Part shown: positions 1 to 7,098 of the stretch, piece after piece
How the letters are laid out: each line of letters starts with the position of its first letter
Numbering within the stretch: the first letter of the stretch is position 1
NCBI GenBank assembly: GCA_020848015.1
Contig: JADLBA010000044.1
Location: 1-17,979, forward strand
Length of the DNA stretch: 17,979 bases
From: Crocinitomicaceae bacterium
GTDB taxonomy: Bacteria > Bacteroidota > Bacteroidia > Flavobacteriales_D > Sanyastnellaceae
Direction of reading: 5' to 3'
Translations under genes and position numbers: made by a program
The notes under the pieces: generated by a model
What the model saw: the letters and a program-made list of their open reading frames with translations, nothing else
The model's database searches: none
Told to the model about the DNA's origin: nothing

Positions 1-1789
1 CGAGCTTTTTGTACAGTCCATTTTTCTGCATCAATTCGTCGTGCGTTCCCTGCTCTGCAATATTTCCGGCATCCAGCACAATGATCAGGTCGGCATTCTG
101 AACAGTACTCAACCGGTGTGCAATCACCAGTGAAGTGCGGTGTTCCATCAGCTTGGAAATAGCCTCCTGTACCAGCTTTTCGCTTTGAGTATCGAGAGCT
201 GAGGTCGCTTCATCCAAAATAAGAATCGGTGGATTTTTAAATATTGCACGGGCAATGCTAAGCCGCTGTTTTTGTCCGCCGGATAATTTATTTCCCCCAT
301 CTCCGATATTAAAGTCATAGGTTCCGGGAAGGTGAACGATGAATTCTTCAGCGTTAGCAATACGGGCAGCTTGTTTCATTCTTTCGGTTTGAATCCCTGA
401 AGAACCAAGTGTAATATTGTTTTTTACTGAATCGTTGAAAAGGATGGAGTCCTGCGAAACAAAACCCATCAGGCTTCTCAGGTCGTTCATCCGGTATTTT
501 CCGATCGGCACCCCATCAATCAGCACATCACCTGATGAAGGATCATAAAAACGTGCGAGCAGCGATGCCAGTGTACTTTTTCCGCTCCCTGAAGGGCCTA
601 CAAGGGCAACGGTATGACCTTTTTTTATCTTGATATTGACTCCTTTCAGCACTTCATGATCGGCATAACTGAACCTGACATTGCAGAACTCTATTTCACT
701 TTTAAATTCTGTCAATGGTTTTGGGTCTGCGGGGTCCAGAATAATTTCTTCGGCAACGAAGATTTCATTAATGCGTTCTAGTGAAGCGGCACCTTTATTA
801 ACTTTGAAAATCGCATCAGAAAATGCTTTGGCCGGCTGGATAATTTGTGAGAAAACAACGAGGTAACCGATCAGCATTTCCCCACCAAGTTCACCGCTGA
901 TGACAATTCGCCCACCGAGATAAAGCAAAATCGAAATTACAGCGAGCGCAATGAATTCGCTCATTGGAGAGCTGAGGTACTCGCGCCGGTAGAGGCGATG
1001 CATTAGCCGGGAATACAGGTCGTTGTTGCGGTCGAATTTTTGACCAAATTGTTTTTCTGCATTGAAAACTTTAATGATCCTGATTCCGGAAAGTGTTTCT
1101 TCAATGACCGAAATGATATCAGCCAAGCTTCCCTTTCCCCTTTTAGCAGCATTTTTAAGGCTTTTGGCGATTCTTGAAATGAGAAAACCACTGACGGGGA
1201 GAAAAATAAATGCAAAGATTGTCAACTTCCAACTAATAACGATAAGGGTGATCAAAGAGATCACAATCATTACCGGTGATTTCAGGAGAGCCTCCATAGC
1301 ACCAATTACAGAAAACTCAATCTCCATAAGGTCATTGGTCATCCGTGAAATGATATCGCCTTTCCGCTCATTTGAAAAATAAGAAAGAGGAAGCCTCAGC
1401 ACCTTATAATATAGCTTCTCGCGAAGATCCCTTGAGACAGAAGTTCTGATTTTTGCAATGCTGAACAGCGAAATATAGTTGACTATGTTTTTGAGCAGTG
1501 CCAGCACTACAATAGCAATACACATGATTGCAAGCGCTGTTGCTTGGCCATGTAGGGCAATAAAATCGTTGAGGTGTTGATTGATCCACAGCCAAAGCGG
1601 GTTTCCCTTAGCAGAATCAACTGTCACTCCAGCCCCGCCATCCACACGAAAAAGAATGTAGAGGAATGGGACGACACTTAAAAAAGTAAAGAGAGAGAAA
1701 ACCGCGTTGAGCAGATTAAAGAAAAAATTCGATATTAATTCTTTCCTATAACCTTTTAGCAGACCAGCTATTTCTTTAAACCGTTTCAC
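1..1789 (-). CDS. MsbA-like ABC exporter (fused permease and ATPase), 3' end cut by window edge
   Basis: A half-size ABC exporter with the transmembrane domain N-terminal and the nucleotide-binding domain C-terminal. Such proteins dimerise in the inner membrane and use ATP to flip or export lipids, lipopolysaccharide or hydrophobic compounds; the substrate cannot be told here. I translated 596 codons from a GTG at 1789. An in-frame TAA lies five codons upstream and no other good start is near. Residues about 1-330 hold hydrophobic segments of the ABC membrane domain. The ATPase shows Walker A GPSGSGKST (398-406), a Q-loop in FVSQD, signature LSGGQ (502-506), Walker B ILILDE (522-527), D-loop SALD and switch histidine H558 in IAHRLST. 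All catalytic motifs are intact. The reading frame runs off the window at an LYKKL motif that in relatives lies just before the stop, so probably only a few residues are missing. It is divergent from the metallo-hydrolase at 2168. Confidence 0.95.
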   Translation of the reverse strand, partial: MKRFKEIAGLLKGYRKELISNFFFNLLNAVFSLFTFLSVVPFLYILFRVDGGAGVTVDSAKGNPLWLWINQHLNDFIALHGQATALAIMCIAIVVLALLKNIVNYISLFSIAKIRTSVSRDLREKLYYKVLRLPLSYFSNERKGDIISRMTNDLMEIEFSVIGAMEALLKSPVMIVISLITLIVISWKLTIFAFIFLPVSGFLISRIAKSLKNAAKRGKGSLADIISVIEETLSGIRIIKVFNAEKQFGQKFDRNNDLYSRLMHRLYRREYLSSPMSEFIALAVISILLYLGGRIVISGELGGEMLIGYLVVFSQIIQPAKAFSDAIFKVNKGAASLERINEIFVAEEIILDPADPKPLTEFKSEIEFCNVRFSYADHEVLKGVNIKIKKGHTVALVGPSGSGKSTLASLLARFYDPSSGDVLIDGVPIGKYRMNDLRSLMGFVSQDSILFNDSVKNNITLGSSGIQTERMKQAARIANAEEFIVHLPGTYDFNIGDGGNKLSGGQKQRLSIARAIFKNPPILILDEATSALDTQSEKLVQEAISKLMEHRTSLVIAHRLSTVQNADLIIVLDAGNIAEQGTHDELMQKNGLYKKL

Positions 1790-1848
1790 AAATGAAAATT
1801 ACAATCGTTGTTGGAAATTAAAATTCTTTTTTTAGCAGACCAACGCAG

Positions 1849-1876
1849 TAAAGATAGCGGAGGGGAGTCAGGGCAA
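1849..1876 (-). promoter_or_regulatory. Candidate Bacteroidota promoter for the ABC exporter
   Basis: On the minus strand a TTG (1874-1876) is followed after 17 nt by TATCTTTA (1849-1856), one mismatch from the TAnnTTTG -7 box. The TTG/-7 spacing fits the known Bacteroidota promoter layout (about 17-23 nt). It would give a leader of roughly 55 nt before the GTG at 1789. Confidence 0.4.
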
Positions 1877-2031
1877 TTTGCAACTTGTAATGACATACTT
1901 TGCCTACTTCTGTACCAGATGAAGGCCAGCCAGGAAAAACAGGTCGAGATAACCGCAGACTCATTATAGTACCTGCCATTAATGGGCAGCGGTTGTTCGG
2001 GGGTTCAGTTTCATCACAAAAAAGAAAGTTG

Positions 2032-2039
2032 CAAAGGTA
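2032..2039 (-). promoter_or_regulatory. TACCTTTG box, possible distal promoter toward the ABC exporter
   Basis: An exact minus-strand TAnnTTTG box. No TTG sits at the usual upstream spacing, so it is weaker than it looks. If active it would give the ABC exporter a leader of about 240 nt. Confidence 0.25.
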
Positions 2040-2155
2040 GAGACTCCGGCAATTCATTCCCGGTGTGTTCATTGATGTGAGTAAAAGTGAGAGCCAAAGA
2101 CCTTAACCCTCCCTGTTGTAGGTGCTTGGAGAAAAATACCGGTCAAAACTGTCAG

Positions 2156-2163
2156 TACATTTG
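2156..2163 (+). promoter_or_regulatory. TACATTTG -7 box immediately upstream of the metallo-hydrolase ATG
   Basis: An exact TAnnTTTG match ending 4 nt before the ATG at 2168. Initiation a few bases downstream of this box would fall at or beside the A of the ATG, giving a leaderless or nearly leaderless mRNA. No TTG is found at 17-23 nt upstream; the nearest is 27 nt away. Confidence 0.4.
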
Positions 2164-2167
2164 CCCA

Positions 2168-3016
2168 ATGAAACTTTACACAGTCAATACCGGGAACTTT
2201 AAACTTGATGGGGGAGCTATGTTTGGAGTGGTACCAAAAACGATTTGGCAAAAGACAAATCCTTCCGATGAAAATAACCTTTGTAGTTGGGCAATGCGTA
2301 CCCTTCTGATCGAAGACGGAAAGCATCTGATATTGATTGATACGGGCATCGGCAATAAGCAAAGTGAAAAATTTTTCAGTCACTATTATCTTCACGGTGA
2401 CGACAGTCTCGATAAATCACTTGCGACACTTGGCTTTCATCGCAATGATGTCACTGACGTTTTTTTAACCCATCTCCACTTTGATCACTGTGGCGGTGCT
2501 ATTGAAAGAGATACTTCCAAAGAACGGTTTATTCCGGCATTTAAAAATGCAATTTTTTGGAGTAACGAAAGGCATTGGCAGTGGGCAACGGCACCAAATC
2601 CAAGGGAAAAGGCCTCCTTCCTTTCTGAAAATATTCTCCCAATTGAGGAAAGTGGACAGCTTAGGTTCGTTGACCGTACGTCAGATTTTGCAGCTTCACC
2701 GCTTGGGTTCGATGTTCTTTTTGTGGATGGGCATACTGACAGCATGATGATCCCGCATATTCCCTTTAAGGGAAAGACATTGGTATATATGGCCGATCTT
2801 CTCCCTTCTACCGGGCATATTCCGCTGGCGTATGTAATGGGCTATGACACACGTCCGCTGATCACGCTGAAAGAAAAAGAAGCATTTATGAGAAGAGCAG
2901 CAGATAATGAATTTGTTCTGTTTCTAGAACATGATAATGTGAACGAATGCTGCATGGTAGGACAAGGGGAAAAGGGAATAAGGCTGTCCAACACCCTGCG
3001 TCTTTCAGACCTGTGA
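2168..3016 (+). CDS. Metallo-beta-lactamase-fold metal-dependent hydrolase
   Basis: A 282-aa cytoplasmic enzyme of the MBL superfamily, of the type that includes lactonases and related hydrolases with a two-metal centre; the substrate is not determinable. The metal ligands are all visible: H102, H104, D106 and H107 in the HLHFDH motif, H189 in GHTDS, D210 in MADLLPS and H255 in LEHD. The N-terminal strands end in ILIDTGIG, typical of the fold. I chose the ATG at 2168. The frame extends upstream to a GTG at 2087, but the extra 27 residues are cysteine-rich and unlike the family, and a TACATTTG promoter box lies just before 2168. The gene reads convergently with the 496-aa gene at 3017-4507; the two stops directly abut, forming TGATCA, so no terminator fits between them. 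There is no signal peptide. Confidence 0.9.
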   Translation: MKLYTVNTGNFKLDGGAMFGVVPKTIWQKTNPSDENNLCSWAMRTLLIEDGKHLILIDTGIGNKQSEKFFSHYYLHGDDSLDKSLATLGFHRNDVTDVFLTHLHFDHCGGAIERDTSKERFIPAFKNAIFWSNERHWQWATAPNPREKASFLSENILPIEESGQLRFVDRTSDFAASPLGFDVLFVDGHTDSMMIPHIPFKGKTLVYMADLLPSTGHIPLAYVMGYDTRPLITLKEKEAFMRRAADNEFVLFLEHDNVNECCMVGQGEKGIRLSNTLRLSDL

Positions 3017-4507
3017 TCAATTGGGAGTTAGCCGTTGTGATTTTTGTTCTTTCAGCCTTTTTGATGGAGGTTGATAATTAGGGGTTGGTTTGTTGTCAGG
3101 ATCGAAACCAAAAAGTTTATTGTCTTTGATAATCGTATCAACATAAGCGGGGACCATATCTTCCCATCCGGGACATCCGGCTTTGATCATATCGAGGGCA
3201 TCCATAGAATAAATATCGAGGATATTGGAATTGGCTCCTGTAATGTCAACCAGGCGCTTGTTGTAAACGAGATAATCGAACAGCGGTTTTAGTCTTGGGT
3301 GGATGGGGCAATTAGCAGTGGTAAGTAATTCACCGGTATCCATATTCTTCCATGGATAAAGGTAAATTTTCATATCCCTGCTGAAGAGAATTCCAAATGC
3401 TTCGAGTATGCCTCCGTTAATATCGCGGTAGTATTTTTCATTGAAGAGTTCGAGGAGCATATTGGTACCCATGATGATCCCCATTCTCTTGTTGGTGTAT
3501 TTTGAAAAATACTCCACCAGTTTATAGTATTTCGAATAGTTGGATACGAGCACTGTTTGTCCGAGTGAGCAGAGAATATCAGCTCTGTCGAGGAAATCCT
3601 GTTCATCAATATCTCCTTCGGCTCTCAGGTTATTCAGAGTGATCTCGAAAAGCACTTGGATATTTTCGCCGTCCACCCTGTATTCTTTTTCGAAGAGTTT
3701 CATTCCATTGAGGATCATGTCAATATTGACTTTGGTAACGGGGCGGAAGCTACCGCGGAGAGCGAGGATATTCTTTTTGTAGAGGACATCGGCAGCCTGT
3801 AAATTTCTGCCATCGGGGGAAAAGATAACTGCATCTGTCATTCCATTTTTGACCAATTGAAGAGAAAGCAGGCGATTGTCAACGTGTTCGAAATCGGGTC
3901 CCGCTACTTGTATCATATCAATTTCAACCTGATCCCGGGTCAAGTTGTCGTATAATGAAAGGAGGAGTTCTTTTGATTTATTAAAGAAAAAATAGCAGCC
4001 GTATAGAAGATTGACCCCCAAGACCCCGACAGTGGCCTGCTGGAGCAGGACATCCGGTTCGTGGAGTCTTGCGTGGAGTATTACGACATTTGGTTCTTTT
4101 GCAGGATCGGTTTGGAATTTCATTCCCATCCAGCCGTGCCCTTGCGATGTTTTCTGATAATTGATCGTAGCAAACGTATCGGCAAAAGAAAAAAACTTTT
4201 TTGAAAAATGGTCTTTCCGGTTCAACCGCTCTTCGATAAGGCGAAACTCATGGTTCAGCATATTGACCAAGCGGGGCTTACAAACATACCTGCCCTGCGT
4301 TTCTTTTCCGTAAATCGCATCGGAGAAATCTTTATCGTAGGCGCTCATTGCTTTAGCAATGGTACCGCTGGCACCACCCGCACGAAAGAAATGGCGCACC
4401 ACTTCCTGCCCCGCTCCAATTTCAGCAAAGGTGCCGTAGATGTCTAAATTCAGGTTAACTCGAAGAGCCTTTTGACTCGCTGAAAGAACTACCCTTTCTA
4501 ATTCCAC
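3017..4507 (-). CDS. Conserved Bacteroidota protein of unknown function, 496 aa (often labelled 'TonB-dependent receptor' in databases)
   Basis: A full-length, apparently soluble protein with no signal peptide, no TonB box and no beta-barrel features. The N-terminus (ERVVLSASQKAL, then IYGTFAEIGAGQEV and GGASGTIAKAMSAYDK) matches, from memory, a family of about 480-500 aa conserved in Bacteroidota and some other phyla. That family is frequently auto-labelled 'TonB-dependent receptor' or 'nicotinate-nucleotide adenylyltransferase'; nothing in this sequence supports either label. The start is a GTG at 4507, which places the ERVVL segment at the expected distance from the N-terminus. A minus-strand TAACTTTG box (4528-4535) lies 20 nt upstream, so the gene probably has its own promoter. 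The last ~25 residues are polar and proline/lysine-rich. A role in the cytosol is inferred only from composition. Confidence 0.85.
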   Translation of the reverse strand: MELERVVLSASQKALRVNLNLDIYGTFAEIGAGQEVVRHFFRAGGASGTIAKAMSAYDKDFSDAIYGKETQGRYVCKPRLVNMLNHEFRLIEERLNRKDHFSKKFFSFADTFATINYQKTSQGHGWMGMKFQTDPAKEPNVVILHARLHEPDVLLQQATVGVLGVNLLYGCYFFFNKSKELLLSLYDNLTRDQVEIDMIQVAGPDFEHVDNRLLSLQLVKNGMTDAVIFSPDGRNLQAADVLYKKNILALRGSFRPVTKVNIDMILNGMKLFEKEYRVDGENIQVLFEITLNNLRAEGDIDEQDFLDRADILCSLGQTVLVSNYSKYYKLVEYFSKYTNKRMGIIMGTNMLLELFNEKYYRDINGGILEAFGILFSRDMKIYLYPWKNMDTGELLTTANCPIHPRLKPLFDYLVYNKRLVDITGANSNILDIYSMDALDMIKAGCPGWEDMVPAYVDTIIKDNKLFGFDPDNKPTPNYQPPSKRLKEQKSQRLTPN

Positions 4508-4527
4508 AATTTGTGTGTTGGTAAATA

Positions 4528-4535
4528 CAAAGTTA
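4528..4535 (-). promoter_or_regulatory. TAACTTTG -7 box for the 496-aa conserved gene
   Basis: An exact minus-strand TAnnTTTG match 20 nt upstream of the GTG at 4507, predicting a leader of about 15 nt. No clear TTG lies at 17-23 nt spacing. Confidence 0.45.
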
Positions 4536-4678
4536 GAAGACGGCTGTAAATCGTCTGTAAATGAAAGCCAAATTCTTCACAAAGGGAATTGAATATCCGA
4601 CTCTGATAAAAATTTCAGAATATTCTCAGCAGAAAGATGGTTGTTTCGCCGCTGTACAGGAGCCGGTGTTGAACGGGA

Positions 4679-5200
4679 TCACTTCTTCTTTTTCCCCACC
4701 ATTTCTTTGTGAAGATATTCGATCGCTACAAGTGTAGCGGGGCATCTGTGAAGATTATTGGTATAGACCTCCATCTGATCAAACAAATCTTTTCGGTATA
4801 GATGCGGGAAAGTTGCACAATCATTAGGGCGCAAGTCATAGATTTTGCAAAGTCCCTTGCGTTGGTCGAAAAACTGGCAAGGGGTCGTTCGGTTGCATAT
4901 ATCTCCGGATTCTTCCTCCACAAAAAGCCATTTATCAAAAAACTCCTTATAAGTCATTCCCAAGTGCTCGGCAACTCTTTTGATTTCCGCTTTTTTCCAT
5001 GTTGGTGTCATGGTCATGCAGCAATTTCCGCATTTCTGACAATTGATTTGTGACCACGCATACTTCTCTGCGTCCTTCATGATAGCGCGGGCTTCTCTCG
5101 GCTGTTTCTTTTCTAACTTTTTCATAAAAGCCGCAAGAACTTTCTTTTTTCGATAGGCGCGGAGGCGGTATTTTTTTATATCAACTTTTGCGTTGCTCAT
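4679..5200 (-). CDS. YkgJ-type CxxCxxCC cysteine-cluster protein
   Basis: A 173-aa soluble protein of the YkgJ / 'zinc- or iron-chelating' family (Pfam CxxCxxCC, distantly related to FliB flagellin methylase). Its biochemical role is not established. The diagnostic cluster is C54-x2-C57-x2-C60-C61 (CQKCGNCC), followed by C102, C108, C118 and C128 with the typical LRPNDC-x2-FP ending, so eight cysteines could bind metal or an Fe-S centre. The first 50 residues are very basic (KKYRLRAYRKKK). I chose the ATG at 5200. The frame stays open to a GTG at 5257, but that extension would be encoded inside the SRP RNA gene (5224-5320) and is rejected. With 23 nt between the SRP RNA 3' end and the ATG, expression may depend on readthrough from the SRP RNA promoter. 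Confidence 0.85.
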   Translation of the reverse strand: MSNAKVDIKKYRLRAYRKKKVLAAFMKKLEKKQPREARAIMKDAEKYAWSQINCQKCGNCCMTMTPTWKKAEIKRVAEHLGMTYKEFFDKWLFVEEESGDICNRTTPCQFFDQRKGLCKIYDLRPNDCATFPHLYRKDLFDQMEVYTNNLHRCPATLVAIEYLHKEMVGKKKK

Positions 5201-5215
5201 ATAGATTCTGGAAGG

Positions 5216-5231
5216 AAAAAAAGGGGACAAG
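5216..5231 (-). terminator. U-tract at the 3' end of the SRP RNA (terminator-like)
   Basis: On the minus strand the closing helix strand CTTGTCCC of the SRP RNA runs straight into a T7 tract (5216-5222). The terminal RNA helix plus U-run could act as an intrinsic terminator or a processing end. It may be leaky, because the cysteine-cluster gene starts 16 nt beyond. Confidence 0.4.
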
Positions 5232-5320
5232 CCCCTTATATCGCACCGCTCAACCACCTGCCTTTGCTGCCTTCCGGCCCTGGAGGATTAAGCAGGAGCT
5301 GGTCGTATAAGACTTGTCCC
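5224..5320 (-). ncRNA. ffs: Small signal recognition particle RNA (4.5S type)
   Basis: An RNA of about 97 nt that binds Ffh and FtsY to target nascent membrane and secreted proteins co-translationally. On the minus strand the conserved apical part reads GGGCCGGAAGGCAGC, with the GGAA tetraloop closed by C-G at plus 5272-5275, followed by AAAGGCAGGTGG, as in bacterial 4.5S RNA. The ends pair well: 5313-5320 (GGGACAAG on the minus strand) with 5224-5231 (CTTGTCCC, 8 bp), then a second 6-bp TATAAG/CTTATA helix after a small internal loop. A TACATTTG promoter box (5326-5333) sits so that initiation would fall at the first base of the helix, and a T7 tract follows the 3' end. This predicts a compact hairpin lacking an Alu domain. 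It conflicts with any N-terminal extension of the downstream cysteine-cluster gene. Confidence 0.93.
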
Positions 5321-5325
5321 GGCGG

Positions 5326-5333
5326 CAAATGTA
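5326..5333 (-). promoter_or_regulatory. TACATTTG -7 box of the SRP RNA gene
   Basis: An exact minus-strand TAnnTTTG match. The predicted start point about 5-6 nt downstream coincides with G5320, the first paired base of the SRP RNA. The region further upstream is a T-rich tract on the minus strand (A10 at plus 5345-5354) with no clear TTG element. Confidence 0.6.
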
Positions 5334-5585
5334 ATTCTACTATTAAAAAAAAAAGCACATTGTCGGGTGTATTTTTTTTCTGTGACGAGTGTGATTCATT
5401 TTCAAGCCCCTGCGATAACAAATTTTCCTGTAATTTTTTTTTAGCCCGATTATACTATTCTTACATCCTGGCACACCTATCCTATTCTTGGCTCCATTAG
5501 ACGAAGACGACCGAAAATCCTGATTCAATATTTCTCGCTGTTTAAAAATGAACCGGGGAACAAAGAGAGGAACGCATAGTTCGTT
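5334..5585. other. AT-rich intergenic region with homopolymer tracts
   Basis: This lies between the divergently read SRP RNA and DUF4199 genes. It contains A10 (5345-5354), T8 (5372-5379) and T9 (5434-5442) tracts. I see no protein gene, tRNA or clear hairpin; the tracts may be upstream promoter elements or simply low complexity. Confidence 0.5.
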
Positions 5586-5593
5586 TACATTTG
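5586..5593 (+). promoter_or_regulatory. TACATTTG -7 box of the DUF4199 / glycosyltransferase operon
   Basis: An exact TAnnTTTG match 18 nt before the ATG at 5612, giving a short leader. It overlaps the TTG at 5591 that an automatic caller might pick as a start, which argues against that start. Confidence 0.5.
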
Positions 5594-5611
5594 ACCATTA
5601 ACATTTTTACT

Positions 5612-6145
5612 ATGAGTACACTTGATCATTCATTACCGGGGGAAAAGAAAACACCTATGCTGGCTCCCAGTCTTCAATACGGTGTTCTACTTGCACTTGC
5701 GTCCATTGTATGGCTGTTGCTTGCCCATTTTTTATCACTCAATTTTGATGGATGGCTCAATAAGTTTGCCGGATGGATTATTTCCATTGTGGGGCTTAGT
5801 TTAGTTATTCTTCATTTCAGGGATAAACTGAACAATGGCAAACTTTCACTCGGTCAGGGAGTAAAACTTTCTGTGCTGACAGGGCTGTGGTCGGGTCTGA
5901 TCTACAGTATTTTTTTCTATATTTTTCTGACCTACGTTTCGCCCACAATTCTTGATACGATTAAAGAAGCGGCGATTAACAGTATGGCAGAACAAGGTCT
6001 GAGCGACACGCAAATTGAGCAGGCTATGCACACAGCCGGTTATTTTCTGAGTCCGGCTTTTATGAGTTTATCTATCATTTTAGGAAGCCTGTTTTCCTCT
6101 GCGCTATTGGGATTAATTATCTCGGCAATTCTTAAGAAGGACTGA
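5612..6145 (+). CDS. DUF4199 family integral membrane protein
   Basis: A 177-aa membrane protein with four predicted transmembrane segments: near residues 25-45 (YGVLLALASIVWLLLAHFL), 55-75 (FAGWIISIVGLSLVIL), 85-110 (WSGLIYSIFFYIFLTYV) and 148-172 (FMSLSIILGSLFSSALLGL). Between segments 3 and 4 is a hydrophilic stretch with QGLSDTQIEQAM. Arrangement and composition match DUF4199, a Bacteroidota family of unknown function. The start is the ATG at 5612; the upstream in-frame TTG at 5591 lies inside the promoter box. The stop overlaps the ATG of the glycosyltransferase by one base (TGATG), so the two are translationally coupled. DUF4199 next to a family 2 glycosyltransferase is, from memory, a recurrent pair in this phylum, and a role in the same envelope glycan or lipid step is inferred from that. 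Confidence 0.85.
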   Translation: MSTLDHSLPGEKKTPMLAPSLQYGVLLALASIVWLLLAHFLSLNFDGWLNKFAGWIISIVGLSLVILHFRDKLNNGKLSLGQGVKLSVLTGLWSGLIYSIFFYIFLTYVSPTILDTIKEAAINSMAEQGLSDTQIEQAMHTAGYFLSPAFMSLSIILGSLFSSALLGLIISAILKKD

Positions 6146-7098
6146 TGGATATTTCTGTTGTCATTCCTCTTTTCAACGAAGAGGAGTCGTTGCCCGAATT
6201 GCATACCTGGATTGAGCGCGTAATGCGAAAAAACAACTATACCTATGAAATCATTTTTATTGATGACGGGTCGAGAGATGATTCGTGGAAAGTGATCGGG
6301 AAAATAGCGTTAGGGGATAAAAATGTTCGCGCTATCCGGTTTCAGCGTAATTATGGCAAGAGCGCAGCACTTCATGTTGGATTTGAAGCATCGGAAGGAG
6401 ATGTAATAATTACAATGGATGCGGATTTACAGGATTCACCAGAAGAAATTCCTTCGCTGGCAGAAATGATCCGCAAGGACGGATTTGATCTGGTGAGCGG
6501 GTGGAAGAAAAAGAGGAATGACCCCTTATCGAAAACCCTTCCGACAAAAGTATATAACTGGGCAACAAGACAGATGAGCGGCATCCGGCTCCACGATTTC
6601 AACTGCGGGTTAAAGGCGTATAAAAAGGATGTTGTAAAAAGTATTGAACTCTTCGGTGAAATGCACCGGTACATTCCTGTTATTGCTCACCGCGAAGGAT
6701 TCAGGAATATTACAGAAAAAGTAGTAGCTCACAGTGCCCGGAAATACGGGCACTCAAAATTCGGAATGGAGCGTTTTGTAAATGGTCTTCTCGATCTTAT
6801 GACTATCACCTTCATTTCGCGGTTTGGCAAAAAGCCGATGCATTTTTTTGGTTCAATAGGAATAATGATGTTTTTCATTGGTCTTTGCGCATTTGGGTGG
6901 ATTGGCGGGCACAAGCTGCTGAGTATGATGTACAATGCTCCGGCTAAGAATATAGCTGATCAGTCTGTGTTTTATATTGCCCTTACAGCGATGATAATCG
7001 GTACTCAGTTGTTTCTTGCCGGTTTTATCGGAGAGCTTATTGCGCGCAGCAGTGCAGCGCGCAATGAGTACAAGATCACAGAAGAGATCAGGAAATAG
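6145..7098 (+). CDS. GtrB/DPM1-like family 2 glycosyltransferase
   Basis: A 317-aa membrane-bound glycosyltransferase, likely moving a sugar from a nucleotide donor to a polyprenyl phosphate at the inner face of the cytoplasmic membrane. It begins SVVIPLFNEEESL, typical of the GT-A fold. Donor and metal-binding acidic residues are visible at D40-D41 (IDDGSRDDS) and in the DxD motif D92-A93-D94 (MDADLQD), followed by the FNCGLKAYKKD and GHSKFG segments common to the GtrB/ArnC/DPM1 group. Two C-terminal transmembrane segments are visible, around residues 232-255 and 272-300. It is coupled to the DUF4199 gene by a one-base stop/start overlap and probably shares its promoter at 5586. The 3' end overlaps the convergent mnmA by 11 nt, so each transcript must read into the other gene or stop inside it. 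Sugar and acceptor are unknown. Confidence 0.92.
   Translation: MDISVVIPLFNEEESLPELHTWIERVMRKNNYTYEIIFIDDGSRDDSWKVIGKIALGDKNVRAIRFQRNYGKSAALHVGFEASEGDVIITMDADLQDSPEEIPSLAEMIRKDGFDLVSGWKKKRNDPLSKTLPTKVYNWATRQMSGIRLHDFNCGLKAYKKDVVKSIELFGEMHRYIPVIAHREGFRNITEKVVAHSARKYGHSKFGMERFVNGLLDLMTITFISRFGKKPMHFFGSIGIMMFFIGLCAFGWIGGHKLLSMMYNAPAKNIADQSVFYIALTAMIIGTQLFLAGFIGELIARSSAARNEYKITEEIRK

Larger units (their letters stand above)
1790..2167. other. Divergent intergenic region, 378 nt
   Basis: This stretch lies between the divergently read ABC exporter and metallo-hydrolase genes. I see two candidate minus-strand -7 boxes (1849-1856 and 2032-2039) and one plus-strand box (2156-2163), but no convincing protein gene, tRNA or terminator. 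The open frames in it (for example minus 1818-2072) have no recognisable protein character. Confidence 0.6.

Noticed and set aside
1818..2072. 84-aa minus-strand open frame in the first intergenic region
   Set aside because: No protein-like character or recognised family, and it contains candidate promoters of the ABC exporter.
2087..2167. Upstream GTG start of the metallo-hydrolase, adding 27 residues
   Set aside because: The extra residues are cysteine-rich and unlike the family, and a TACATTTG promoter box sits right before the ATG at 2168.
4617..4626. AGAATATTCT palindrome between the cysteine-cluster and 496-aa genes
   Set aside because: A 10-bp AT-rich palindrome is expected by chance and has no flanking support as an operator or terminator.
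5201..5257. N-terminal extension of the cysteine-cluster protein to a GTG at 5257
   Set aside because: It would be encoded inside the SRP RNA and its terminal helix; the ATG at 5200 fits the family start and lies just beyond the RNA.
5591..5611. TTG start for the DUF4199 protein
   Set aside because: The TTG is part of the TACATTTG promoter box; the ATG at 5612 is the sensible start.
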